The translations under genes and the position numbers were made by a program. Below the pieces are notes generated by a model, which was given only the letters and a program-made list of their open reading frames with translations, did no database searches and was not told where the DNA came from. From Acidimicrobiales bacterium (GTDB lineage Bacteria > Actinomycetota > Acidimicrobiia > Acidimicrobiales > JADJXE01): a DNA stretch of 64,000 nucleotides. The stretch lies in the NCBI GenBank assembly GCA_016716005.1, contig JADJXE010000001.1:3237001-3301000 (forward strand), given 5' to 3'. Below, piece after piece: positions 16,026 through 23,906 of this stretch; position 1 is the first letter of the stretch; each line of letters begins with the position of its first letter.

Positions 16026-16661
16026 TCACGGCGACGTGCCCCCAGCCTCGGCCCGCTGGCCGATGCCGCGCAGCATGAGGCGCATCATGATGAAGTCACC
16101 CGGGCCGAACAGAACGCGGTAGAGCCGCGAGAGCAGGTTGCGGCCGAACGAGGCCCGCAACCGGCAGACGAGCCGCGTCGCAGCCTGATCGATCGGCTCG
16201 AGGGTCATCGCACAGCTCACCGTCATCCGAACCGGCCTGGTCGGGTCGACGGCGATGTGCAGCACCATCGATCGAGGCTCGTCCACGGCCACGACGGTGA
16301 ACCCCTCGCCGCTCGGGTCGGTCGGCATGACGTCGCCGACGGCGAGGTGCTGCAGCTCCGGGACGAGGCGCGTCGCGCTCGGTGCGCCCTGGTTGTCGAT
16401 CCGGTCGAGGGCGTAGAAGCCCGCCCGGCCGGTGCCCATCTGGACGATCCACGGCCAGACGCGCTCGGGCGGGGCGGCGATCGTGATCGCCCGGGTCGCC
16501 TGGATCTCGGCGAGGGCGACGAGATCGTCGCCGGGCATGCTCCGGTCGGCCTCGGCGTCGGTGGCTCCCCACCGGAGGTGCCAGGGGCGCACGACCCTGG
16601 CGTAGAGCCAGGCCCCGAGCACCCCGGCTCCGGCCAGCGACCACGGCAGCGCACGACGCAC
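16026..16661 (-). CDS. Membrane-anchored SRPBCC-family protein, copy 2
   Basis: About 211 residues from the GTG at 16661; longer starts up to an ATG at 16754 are possible. The N-terminal helix (ALPWSLAGAGVLGAWLYA) is followed by RPWHLRWGATDAE and an SRPBCC domain (AITIAAPPERVWPWIVQMG, AGFYALDRIDN, MVLHIAVDPTRPV). It is a paralogue of the gene ending at 7140; the shared N-terminal layout suggests a common topology with the pocket domain on one membrane face. It is convergent with the DUF1330-like gene and divergent from hsp20. The ligand is unknown. Confidence 0.75.
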   Translation of the reverse strand: MRRALPWSLAGAGVLGAWLYARVVRPWHLRWGATDAEADRSMPGDDLVALAEIQATRAITIAAPPERVWPWIVQMGTGRAGFYALDRIDNQGAPSATRLVPELQHLAVGDVMPTDPSGEGFTVVAVDEPRSMVLHIAVDPTRPVRMTVSCAMTLEPIDQAATRLVCRLRASFGRNLLSRLYRVLFGPGDFIMMRLMLRGIGQRAEAGGTSP

Positions 16662-16782
16662 GACCCAGGGTCGCACCCCCGGCCCGGACCCTGCCAGCGC
16701 CCCAGCCGCGCCGTGGGCGCAGCGGCCCTTCCGCACCGTCTCGTGGCGTCGCATCATGAGAAGGGAGGAAAGGAGGTGTGCG

Positions 16783-17214
16783 ATGGCACTGGTGCGACGT
16801 CCCATCTGGCCTGCCCCGATCGGTCGGCGGATGCTCGAGTGGCCCGAGCGGCTGTTCGACTTCCCCGAGTGGTTCGAGGAGGAGGCGATCAAGGTCGAGG
16901 AGTCCGTGGAGGGCGGCAAGCTGGTCGTGAAGGCCGAGCTGCCCGGCGTCGACCCCGACAAGGACATCGAGCTGACGGTGTCCGACGACGTGCTGACGAT
17001 CCGGGCCGAGCGCCGTCGCGAGGAGGAGGTCGAGGAGAAGGGCCGGTTCCGCAGCGAGTTCCGCTACGGGTCGTTCACCCGCGTGGTGCCGCTGCCCGCC
17101 GGCGCGACGGCGACCGATGTCGAGGCCTCGTACGCCGACGGCATCCTCACCGTGAAGGTGCCCGTCGACCGCGGCAGGGCCGAGGCCGTGAAGGTGCCGA
17201 TCCAGCGAGGCTGA
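16783..17214 (+). CDS. Hsp20/alpha-crystallin family small heat shock protein
   Basis: A 143-residue holdase chaperone that binds unfolding proteins without ATP. The alpha-crystallin domain spans about 45-135: KLVVKAELPGVDPDKDIELTV, then a short loop, and the closing ASYADGILTVKVPV containing the G-I-L motif. The short C-terminal tail ends KVPIQRG and includes an IxI/V-like element. The ATG at 16783 has the strong site AAAGGAGGTG seven bases upstream, which decides between it and an ATG 27 bases earlier. No CIRCE or HAIR operator was recognised. Confidence 0.93.
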   Translation: MALVRRPIWPAPIGRRMLEWPERLFDFPEWFEEEAIKVEESVEGGKLVVKAELPGVDPDKDIELTVSDDVLTIRAERRREEEVEEKGRFRSEFRYGSFTRVVPLPAGATATDVEASYADGILTVKVPVDRGRAEAVKVPIQRG

Positions 17215-17245
17215 CGCTGCGGCAGGGCCGCGGCGCGCGCTCGGC

Positions 17246-17360
17246 TCAGCAGCTGGTGGGGGCCGGCTCCCCGGCGAGGCGGTCGCTCAGGTACTGCTCG
17301 ATCTCGGGCAGCCCAGGGGACGACGCGGCCGGGTGCCAGGGCCGAAGGTCCCCCCCGCCG
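17246..17360 (-). pseudogene. Possible coding relic after the methyltransferase gene
   Basis: Past the stop of the methyltransferase, one minus-strand frame has almost only G or C in third positions and reads protein-like sequence including PGLPEIEQYLSDRLAGEPAP before a TGA at 17248-17246. There is no start codon between this and the previous in-frame stop at 17395-17393. It looks like the C-terminal end of a lost gene. No family was recognised. Confidence 0.3.
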
Positions 17361-18005
17361 TCAGCGGTCGGGCCCGGGCCGTTCCAGCACGGTCAGCACG
17401 GCCGGCAGCAGCGGCACACCGGGCCGGCGGCGCACGGTGGTCTGGCGGACCACGGCCAGCCCCGCCTGCCCGGCCAGGGCCCGCACCTGCGGGGCCGTCG
17501 GCCATCGGAAGGGCTGGCCGGCCAGGCTGCTCCAGCGGTGGACGAGCTGGCTGACCGGCACGCACCGTGCGTTCACCAGCGCGAGCAGCACGCGGCCACC
17601 GGGTGCGGTGACCCTGGCCAGCTCGCGCAGCGCAGCGCCCTGGTCGGGGTACCAGTGGAACGACTCCGTGCACACCACGGCGTGCACGGCTCCCGAGGCC
17701 ACCGGCAGGGCGAGGGCGTCGCCCTGCACCCAGGCCACCCCCGGACGGGCGCGGGGTGCGGCCCGTTGCAGCATCCCTCGCGAGAAGTCGCAGCCGATCG
17801 CCACGGCTCCCAGCTCGTCGGCGACCCGACGGGTGAGCAGCCCCGTGCCGCAGCCGACGTCGAGCACGCGTGCCGGCGCCCCCTCCCGGAGGGCGCGGAG
17901 GACGGCGTCCTGCACCGGCCGGTACACGATGGCCTGTGCGAGCGGGTCGTCGTAGGTGCGCGACCAGAGGTCGAACAGCCTCCGGCCGGCTCCCGGGGGC
18001 GGCAT
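17361..18005 (-). CDS. Class I SAM-dependent methyltransferase
   Basis: A 214-residue Rossmann-fold methyltransferase (Methyltransf_11 type). Motif I is VLDVGCGTGLLTRRV near residues 46-60, followed by GCDFSRGMLQRA (acidic residue for the ribose) and GDALALPVASGAVHAVVC (motifs II/III). The N-terminal FDLWSRTYDDPLAQ helix resembles UbiE/BioC-like enzymes acting on small molecules. The substrate cannot be assigned. It is followed by a possible coding relic and preceded, 19 bases away, by the F420-type oxidoreductase gene in the same orientation, so the two may be co-transcribed. Confidence 0.88.
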   Translation of the reverse strand: MPPPGAGRRLFDLWSRTYDDPLAQAIVYRPVQDAVLRALREGAPARVLDVGCGTGLLTRRVADELGAVAIGCDFSRGMLQRAAPRARPGVAWVQGDALALPVASGAVHAVVCTESFHWYPDQGAALRELARVTAPGGRVLLALVNARCVPVSQLVHRWSSLAGQPFRWPTAPQVRALAGQAGLAVVRQTTVRRRPGVPLLPAVLTVLERPGPDR

Positions 18006-18024
18006 CAGCCCGCCTCGCCGACCG

Positions 18025-18453
18025 TCAGGGGGTCGGCTCGCAGATGACGATCGGGATCTCCCGGGGCGCGCGGCACTGGTACCCCTCGTAGCCCTTGTAC
18101 GTGCTGACGACCCTCGGCCACAGCACCGCCCGCTCCTCGGGGCCGGCCGTCCGGGCCCCCATGCGCTGGACGTCGGCGCCTCGCTGCACGGTGACCTCGG
18201 GGTGGGCGACCAGGTTGAGGTACCAGTCGGGGTGCCTCGGTGCGCCGCCGTTCGACGCCACGAGCACCACCCGGTCGTCGTCGATCGTGGCCGTGAGCGG
18301 CGTGGTGCGCGCCTGTCCGGTCCGCCGCCCGGTGGTGGTGAGCAGGACGTTCTCGATCGAACCGATGCGCCGGCCGATCCTGCCCCCGGTCGTCCGGTAC
18401 ACCCACACGTGGAACCCCGTGAACAGCTTCTGCCCCGTGCGAGCGATGCCCAC
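18025..18453 (-). CDS. Deazaflavin (F420)-dependent nitroreductase-family protein
   Basis: A 142-residue split beta-barrel protein of the DDN/FDOR group. The N-terminus has FHVWVYRTTGGRIG, followed by LLTTTGRRTGQARTTPL, the typical F420 phosphate-binding TTxGRxSGxxRxxPL pattern, and VASNGGAPRHPDWYLNL, the signature of this group. Relatives in mycobacteria use reduced F420 to reduce quinones, biliverdin or nitro compounds. No signal peptide is present. The assignment implies that the organism makes F420, as many actinobacteria do. Confidence 0.92.
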   Translation of the reverse strand: MGIARTGQKLFTGFHVWVYRTTGGRIGRRIGSIENVLLTTTGRRTGQARTTPLTATIDDDRVVLVASNGGAPRHPDWYLNLVAHPEVTVQRGADVQRMGARTAGPEERAVLWPRVVSTYKGYEGYQCRAPREIPIVICEPTP

Positions 18454-18500
18454 GGGGCCGAGGGTAGTGCCGGCCCCCTCGCGGCGCCTGGCCCTCGGGG

Positions 18501-18974
18501 TCAGGGCTCGTCACCCGGGTCCGGGTCCGGGTCCGGGTCCGAGGAGAGCGGCACGACGAGCACCGGTCGTTCGGTGAACTCGAGGACGTGCTCGACGACG
18601 CTGCCGACGTACGGCGATGCCGGACCGCGCCGATCGCCCCTCCCCATGACGATCACGGCCGCGTCCCAGGCCAGCGCCTCGTCGAGGATGCAGCGGAACG
18701 CCTCGCCGACGCGCTGCACGGCGTGGACCTCCACGCCCGCCTCGACGGCCTGGCGCACCACGTACGCCAGCATGGAGGCGCCCGCCTCGGTGAGGCGCTC
18801 CTCCGCGCCGCCGTCGGGGCGGATCTCGTCGATGGCGTCCGCCAGGGCCCCGTCCCGCACCACGTTCACGACACGAACCGTCGCGCCCCAGCCTGCAGCC
18901 AGCGCGAGCGCCACCCGGGTGGCGGCCAGCGCCGCGGGCGAGTCGTCGACGGCGAGGAGCAGCCGCTCCACCAT
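18501..18974 (-). CDS. Universal stress protein (UspA family)
   Basis: A 157-residue single USP domain with LLLAVDDSPAALAATRVAL at the start and VIVMGRGDRRG...VGSVVEHVLEF and RPVLVVPL at the end. The nucleotide loop is close to, but not exactly, the G-x2-G-x9-G-S pattern. The C-terminal tail is an Asp-Pro repeat encoded by a hexamer microsatellite. The ATG overlaps the stop of the V-ATPase D-subunit gene (TGATG) and also has AAGGAGG upstream, so it is the last gene of the ATPase operon. It may sense ATP or energy state linked to the pump; that is inference. Confidence 0.9.
   Translation of the reverse strand: MVERLLLAVDDSPAALAATRVALALAAGWGATVRVVNVVRDGALADAIDEIRPDGGAEERLTEAGASMLAYVVRQAVEAGVEVHAVQRVGEAFRCILDEALAWDAAVIVMGRGDRRGPASPYVGSVVEHVLEFTERPVLVVPLSSDPDPDPDPGDEP
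18515..18538. repeat. Hexanucleotide microsatellite (CCGGGT)4
   Basis: Four perfect units lie inside the 3' end of the universal stress protein gene and encode the Asp-Pro tail. Change in unit number would keep the frame. Confidence 0.9.
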
Positions 18975-19591
18975 CACGAGCCTCCTTCGATCTCGCCGGC
19001 GGCCGCGGCCCAGCGGACGCGGACCACCTCTTCCCGCTCGGCCTCGTCGAGCCGCAGGTCGAGCGCCTGCAGCGCCTCGTCCAGCCGGGGCACCCAGCGG
19101 TCGCGAACCGCCCGCAGGCGCCGGGTGGTCGCCGTCAGCTCGGCGGCCACGCGGGCGTGGGCGTCGGCCGCGGCCGCGTGCTGCACGGCGGCGTCGAGTG
19201 CGATCCGGTAGGCGTCGGCCGCCAGCGCGAGGGCCGACGGCCCGCCCAGGGCGGTTGGCGCCGGGAGCCGGCAGGTCGCCTCGCCGGCGTACGTGACGCC
19301 CATCGACGAGCGCCAGCGCACGTCGGCCTGGGCGTGGCCGTCGCCCAGGGCGGCCCGCTCGAGCGCCTCGCGTCCGCCGAGCACCAGGGCCCGCACCGCC
19401 CACGCCTCGGCGTCCCGGCACCGGCGCTCCCATGCCGCACCCGTGCGCTCCTCGAGGGCGGCGAGCCGCCGCTCGTCCCGTCGCAGCACGTCCTCCTTGC
19501 GGCGGAGCAGCTCCGCTCCGTGGCGGGCCGTGCGGAGCCGGTCGTGGAGCCACAGCCGGCCGGCTCGGCCCGGGGGGTGGCGCAGGCTCAT
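18974..19591 (-). CDS. ntpD: V/A-type ATPase subunit D (central stalk)
   Basis: A 205-residue, Arg- and Ala-rich, mostly helical protein equivalent to the central rotor shaft. The start PGRAGRLWLHDRLRTARHGAELLRRKEDVL matches the D-subunit N-terminal coiled coil (TkxxLxxLkxrLxxAxrGxxLLKxKRD). The C-terminal helix (RDRWVPRLDEALQALDLRLDEAEREEVVRVRW) forms the second half of the hairpin. Size matches the family (about 200). The ATG overlaps the B-subunit stop by ATGA, and its own stop overlaps the universal stress protein start. Confidence 0.88.
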   Translation of the reverse strand: MSLRHPPGRAGRLWLHDRLRTARHGAELLRRKEDVLRRDERRLAALEERTGAAWERRCRDAEAWAVRALVLGGREALERAALGDGHAQADVRWRSSMGVTYAGEATCRLPAPTALGGPSALALAADAYRIALDAAVQHAAAADAHARVAAELTATTRRLRAVRDRWVPRLDEALQALDLRLDEAEREEVVRVRWAAAAGEIEGGS

Positions 19592-21042
19592 GTCGGGCCG
19601 ATCCCGCGTCGCGCCTCGTCGCCGCGACTCCCGGGCGGGAGGTGGGCGTCGAGGAGGTCGTCGCTCAGCATCGTGAGCTCCCGGCGGGGCAGCATCGACG
19701 CCACCGCCCACCCCCGTTCGAGGGTCGCGTCGAGGGTGAGGGCCTCGTCGCGCCGTTGGGACACGAAGCGGCGCGAGAAGGCATCCGCCAGCTCGAGGTA
19801 GCTGCGCTCGGTCTCCGACAGGGAGGTGTCGCCCAGCAGCTCGGTGAGGTCCTGCACGTCCCGGGCCCTGGCCAGCAGGGCCACCAGCTGGGCCGCCAGG
19901 TCGAGGTGATCGGCGCGCGTCCGGCCGGGCCCGGCGCCGCGTCGCATCAGCCGCGACAGCGACGACAGGGGGTCGACCGGCGGGTACACGCCGGCTGCGT
20001 GCAGGTGGGGGGAGAGGACCACCTGGCCCTCGGTGATGTAGCCGGTGAGGTCGGGCACCGGGTGGGTGATGTCGCCGGCCGGCATGGTGAGCACGGGCAC
20101 CTCGGTGACCGAGCCGCGCTGGCCGCGGACCCGGCCGGACCGCTCGTAGAGCGAGGCCAGGTCGCTGTAGAGGTAGCCCGGGTAGGCGCGCCGGCCGGGG
20201 ATCTCCCCGCGCGCCGCCGCGACCTGGCGGACGGCCTCGCAGTAGGCGGTCATGTCGGCCATGACCACCAGGACGTGGCGACCGCCGGTGAAGGCCAGGT
20301 CCTCGGCGACCGTCAGGGCCAGCCGGGGCGTGAGGATCCGTTCGATCACCGGGTCGTCGGCCGTGTTGAGGAACAGGGCGAGCTCCTCGGCCTCGGCCCG
20401 GGTCTCCAGAGCGTCGCGCACCGCCGCGGCGTCGGCGTGGGTGATGCCCATCCCTGCGAACACCACCGAGAACGGTTCGTCGCCGGCGTGGGCCTGGGCG
20501 GCGATCTGGCAGGCCAGCTCGAGGTGCGGCAGCCCGCCCACCGAGAACACGGGCAGCTTCTGGCCGCGCACCAGGGTCGTGAGGGCGTCGATGACGGCCA
20601 CGCCGGTGAGGATCGGCTCGGCCGGCGTCTCGCGAGCGGTGGGGTTGAGCGGCGCCCCGTTCACGTCGGCCCACCGCTCGCCGGTGACGGGGGGCCCGCC
20701 GTCGATCGGCTCGCCCCGGCCGTCGCACACCCGGCCCAGCCACCCGTCGCCGACCGGGACCCGGAGGGGGGTGCCGCCGAAGGCCACGCGGGTCGCGGCC
20801 ACGGCCAGACCGTCGGTGCCCTCGAGCACTTGCACCACCGCCACGTCGCCGTCCACGTCGAGCACCACGCCGTGGCGCGTCTCGCCGGCGCCGTGGTGGA
20901 TCTCGGCCACCTCGTCCCACCCGACCTGCGCCACGCCGCGCACCACGAGCAGCGGCCCCTGGACGCGCACCACGTCGCCGAACTCGATCGGCGCGAGGGG
21001 CGCCGTGCCGGCCGCCGCGCCTCGGCGGTCAGGGCCGTTCAC
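19588..21042 (-). CDS. ntpB: V/A-type ATPase subunit B (non-catalytic)
   Basis: A 484-residue subunit of the A3B3 head. It has an N-terminal beta-barrel (IEFGDVVRVQGPLLVVRGV), then GWLGRVCDGRGEPIDGGP, the degenerate P-loop region KLPVFSVGGLPHLELACQIAAQA (B subunits normally show SGSGLPHNELAAQI, without a Walker lysine), and PGYLYSDLASLYERSGRVRG. Absence of GKT here distinguishes it from the A subunit and from F-ATPase beta. The GTG start overlaps the A-subunit stop (GTGA). Confidence 0.95.
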   Translation of the reverse strand: MNGPDRRGAAAGTAPLAPIEFGDVVRVQGPLLVVRGVAQVGWDEVAEIHHGAGETRHGVVLDVDGDVAVVQVLEGTDGLAVAATRVAFGGTPLRVPVGDGWLGRVCDGRGEPIDGGPPVTGERWADVNGAPLNPTARETPAEPILTGVAVIDALTTLVRGQKLPVFSVGGLPHLELACQIAAQAHAGDEPFSVVFAGMGITHADAAAVRDALETRAEAEELALFLNTADDPVIERILTPRLALTVAEDLAFTGGRHVLVVMADMTAYCEAVRQVAAARGEIPGRRAYPGYLYSDLASLYERSGRVRGQRGSVTEVPVLTMPAGDITHPVPDLTGYITEGQVVLSPHLHAAGVYPPVDPLSSLSRLMRRGAGPGRTRADHLDLAAQLVALLARARDVQDLTELLGDTSLSETERSYLELADAFSRRFVSQRRDEALTLDATLERGWAVASMLPRRELTMLSDDLLDAHLPPGSRGDEARRGIGPT

Positions 21043-22787
21043 CGGCGGGCCTCCAGGGCCGCGAGCACGCCGTCGGCCACGGCGACGACCCCCGCGGCGT
21101 CGTCGGGCCCGACGGCGTCGCGGGCCCGGATCAGCGGGCCCAGGTCGGTCTCCTCGATGATCGAGGCCGGCACCGCGGCGGCCACCAGCTCCTGGCAGCG
21201 GTCGTGGACCGCCAGGACCGCGTCGGCCAGCGCGGCCTGCTTGCCGGGGGAGCAGTGGGCGTCGGTGGCGCTGAGGCCGTTCTGCTGCAGCACCGCCTCC
21301 CGCACCAGCCGGGCCGTGAGCAGCACCACTCGCTCCCGGCCGGGCAGGGCGCTCAGGCCCACCAGCTCGGCGACCGACTCCAGGCGGTCGGCCTCGGCCA
21401 GCACCGCCTCGAGGCGGGCCCGCCGCCGGGCCCAGCCGGGGTCGCCGTGCTGCGCATGCCAGCCCCCCAGCGCCGCCGCGTCGCGGGAGAACGACGAGCG
21501 CCACGTCACGGCCGGGTAGTGGCGGGCGTAGGCGAGGTCGCGGTCGAGGGCCCAGAGGCACCGCACGAACCGCTGGGTGTGCGCGCTCACCGGCTCGGTG
21601 AGGTCGCCGCCGGGCGGCGACACCGACGCCACCAGGGTCACCGACGCCTCGGCGCCGCCGAGCGTCTCCACCCGGCCGGCCCGCTCGTAGAAGGCGGCCA
21701 GGGCGGAGGCGAGCCCCGCCGGGTAGCCCTCCTCGGCGGGCAGCTCGCCGGCGCGCGACGCGTACTCGCGCAGCGCCTCGGCCCACCGGGAGGTGGAGTC
21801 GGCGATCACCACGGCGTCGTAGCCGAGGTCCCGGTAGTACTCGGCGACCGTCATCCCAGTGTGGATCGACGCCTCGCGGGCCATCACCGGCATGTTCGAG
21901 GTGTTCCCGACGATCACCGTCCGCTCCGCCAGGCGGCGGCCGGTGCGGGGGTCCTCCAGCCGCCCGAGGTCGTCGATGGTGTCGGAGAGCTCGTTGCCCC
22001 GCTCGCCGCAGCCCACGTAGACGATCACGTCGGCGTCGCACCACTTGGCGATCTGCTGGAGCAGCATCGTCTTGCCGGTCCCGAACCCCCCGATCACGGC
22101 CGCGTTGCTGCCCTTGGCGACTGGCTCGAGCAGGTCGAGCACCCGCTGACCGGTCACCAGCGGGACCGCGGCGTCCAGCCGGCGGCGGTAGGGGCGCGGG
22201 ACCCGCACCGGCCACGACCCCACCAGGGGCACGTCGGCACCGGCCACGACGGCGACGTGCTCGTCGGAGGTGACCTCGCCCGCCGGGTGGATCCACTCCA
22301 GGCGACCGGAGGTGCCGGGCGGGACGACGATCGGGTGGGCCAGCGCCACCGTCTCGGGCACGGTGCCGAGCACGGTCCCGGCGCCGACGTCGTCGCCGGC
22401 GTGCGCCGCCGGGGTGAACGCCCAGGAGCGGGGTGCCGCGCCGTGACCGGCGGCGCCGGGCCGCAGCCAGCGGGGGCCGCCGCTCAGCGGTCGCAGGAGC
22501 CCGTCGAACACCCCGCCCAGCAGCCCGGGCCCGAGCGGCGCCGACAGCGGCCGGGCCAGCCAGCGCACGGGGTCGCCGGGGCGCAACCCTCCCGTGTACT
22601 CGTGCACCTGCACCCTCGCCCGGTCGGGGCGCAGGGCCACCACCTCACCGGTCAGGCCGGCCCGGCCCACCGCGACCAGGTCGAACAGCCCGGCCTCCCC
22701 GGGGAGCCCGTCGACGTCGACGAGCGGCCCGTTGACGCGCCGGACCAGGGTGGGGGCGCCATCCGCGGGGCGGCCCGTCAGCGCCAC
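21039..22787 (-). CDS. ntpA: V/A-type ATPase subunit A (catalytic)
   Basis: A 582-residue catalytic subunit that hydrolyses or makes ATP. It has a beta-barrel (VRRVNGPLVDVDGL), the non-homologous insert characteristic of A/V-type enzymes (about 105-190, including HPAGEVTSDE), the P-loop GGFGTGKT at 233-240 followed by IAKWCDADVIVYVGCGERGNE, and STSRWAEALREYASRAGELPAEEGYP near 335-360. The usual GAFGCGKT has become GGFGTGKT, so the redox-sensitive Cys of eukaryotic V-ATPase is absent. The GTG at 22787 lies ten bases inside the E gene. Confidence 0.96.
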   Translation of the reverse strand: MALTGRPADGAPTLVRRVNGPLVDVDGLPGEAGLFDLVAVGRAGLTGEVVALRPDRARVQVHEYTGGLRPGDPVRWLARPLSAPLGPGLLGGVFDGLLRPLSGGPRWLRPGAAGHGAAPRSWAFTPAAHAGDDVGAGTVLGTVPETVALAHPIVVPPGTSGRLEWIHPAGEVTSDEHVAVVAGADVPLVGSWPVRVPRPYRRRLDAAVPLVTGQRVLDLLEPVAKGSNAAVIGGFGTGKTMLLQQIAKWCDADVIVYVGCGERGNELSDTIDDLGRLEDPRTGRRLAERTVIVGNTSNMPVMAREASIHTGMTVAEYYRDLGYDAVVIADSTSRWAEALREYASRAGELPAEEGYPAGLASALAAFYERAGRVETLGGAEASVTLVASVSPPGGDLTEPVSAHTQRFVRCLWALDRDLAYARHYPAVTWRSSFSRDAAALGGWHAQHGDPGWARRRARLEAVLAEADRLESVAELVGLSALPGRERVVLLTARLVREAVLQQNGLSATDAHCSPGKQAALADAVLAVHDRCQELVAAAVPASIIEETDLGPLIRARDAVGPDDAAGVVAVADGVLAALEARR

Positions 22788-23278
22788 AGGGAGTCGACCT
22801 CCGGCCCGAGCCGCTCCACGCCGCGCTCGACGAGGGCGCGCAGGGTGTAGTCGACCCGGCGGCCGCCGGCGGTGGCGATCACCCCGCCCCGGCCGGACGG
22901 ATCGCGCTCGATGTCGGCCCCCTCCCCGAGCTGGGACCGGGCCAGCAGGGCGAGGGCGTCGACGAAGCGCTCGTAGCCGGGCCGGTCGCGCAGGGCGAGG
23001 GCCCTGGAGGCGGCTGCCTCCAGGAGCCGGGTGCGAGCCTCGGACCGGGCCTCCAGCACGCGTCGTCGCGCGTCGCGGCGGGCCTCCGCCCGCTGGCCGG
23101 CCAGCTCGGCCGCCACCTCCGCCTCGCCCTCGGCGCGTGCCGTGGCGACGGCGGCGCCGGCCTCTGCCCGGGCCTCGGCCAGGTGGTGCGCGGCCCACCG
23201 ATCGGCCTCGGCGATCTCCGCGAGGCCGTCGCCGTCGGCGTCGGCCATGAGGGCGTCGCGGACGGCGTCGAGGTTCAC
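22778..23278 (-). CDS. ntpE: V/A-type ATPase subunit E (peripheral stalk)
   Basis: A 166-residue protein with a long Ala/Glu/Arg helix (about 20-90: AEARAEAGAAVATARAEGEA and onward) and a globular end containing DPSGRGGVIATAGGRRVDYTLRALVERG, the typical E-subunit C-terminus (GGvv...g.i.vdnTleaRl). It pairs with subunit H to form the stator linking head and membrane part. The GTG overlaps the F-subunit stop by GTGA, and its stop overlaps the A start. Confidence 0.85.
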   Translation of the reverse strand: MNLDAVRDALMADADGDGLAEIAEADRWAAHHLAEARAEAGAAVATARAEGEAEVAAELAGQRAEARRDARRRVLEARSEARTRLLEAAASRALALRDRPGYERFVDALALLARSQLGEGADIERDPSGRGGVIATAGGRRVDYTLRALVERGVERLGPEVDSLWR

Positions 23279-23490
23279 GCCGGCATCACCACCCGGAGGC
23301 GCCGGGCGGGCGCGGGCACACCGCGCAGGGCGGCGGCTGCGGCCGGGGTGAGCACGACCACGGCGTCGGGTGGCAGCCCGTCCCACGCGGCCCGCACCTC
23401 GTCGGGCCCCTCGGCGGCGACGACCCGTGCGCGGGCCAGGACGAACCCGTCGACGCGGGGGTGTTCGCCCAGCACCACGATGGCGCTCAT
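23275..23490 (-). CDS. ntpF: V/A-type ATPase subunit F (short)
   Basis: A 71-residue protein in the place of the F subunit. It starts with SAIVVLGEHPRVDGFVLARARVV and ends RRLRVVMPA; the short Rossmann-like fold with an early I-V-V-x-G-x-x-x strand suits subunit F, which binds the D shaft. Most F subunits are about 100 residues and have a longer middle and tail, so this one is clearly shortened. Assignment rests mainly on position between K and E and on the N-terminal pattern. It overlaps both neighbours (ATGA and GTGA). Confidence 0.7.
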   Translation of the reverse strand: MSAIVVLGEHPRVDGFVLARARVVAAEGPDEVRAAWDGLPPDAVVVLTPAAAAALRGVPAPARRLRVVMPA

Positions 23491-23906
23491 GCCTTCCCGA
23501 TCAGGATGACGCCGACGATCAGGCCGTAGATGGCGATGCCCTCGGCCAGCCCCACGATCACCATGGCGCGACCGAACAGCTCGGGTCGTTCGCTGATGGC
23601 CGCGAGGGCCGCGGAGCCGGTGTACGCCACGGCGATGGCGGCGCCGATCGAGGAGCCCGCCACCGCGATGGAGGCCCCGAGCAGGGCTGCCCAGGCCGAG
23701 TCCGACGCGGTGGTGCCGCCGTCGCTCTGGGCGGCGCCCGGGTCGGCCAAGAGGGCGGCGACGAGCAGCCCGCCGCCGGCGAGCAGCAGGGCGACGTTCA
23801 GGATGCGGAGCCAACGCAGCCCGGCCGCGGGCCGGCGGTGCAGGACGGCGGTGGTGGCGCAGGCCACGCCGACCAGCACGGGCAGGGCAAGGAGCCAGCT
23901 CAACAT
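23487..23906 (-). CDS. ntpK: V/A-type ATPase subunit K (membrane rotor proteolipid)
   Basis: A 139-residue membrane protein with four hydrophobic helices. The last two form the c-type hairpin: WAALLGASIAVAGSSIGAAI, a polar loop SERPEL, then VIVGLAEGIAIYGLIVGVIL, with Glu122 as the predicted ion-carrying residue. The first two helices (LSWLLALPVLVGV, ILNVALLLAGGGLLVAALL) lack a Glu and the Gly-rich pattern, so they replace the signal-like leader seen in bacterial relatives. Proton versus sodium use cannot be decided by eye. Overlaps with I (seven bases) and F (ATGA). Confidence 0.9.
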   Translation of the reverse strand: MLSWLLALPVLVGVACATTAVLHRRPAAGLRWLRILNVALLLAGGGLLVAALLADPGAAQSDGGTTASDSAWAALLGASIAVAGSSIGAAIAVAYTGSAALAAISERPELFGRAMVIVGLAEGIAIYGLIVGVILIGKA

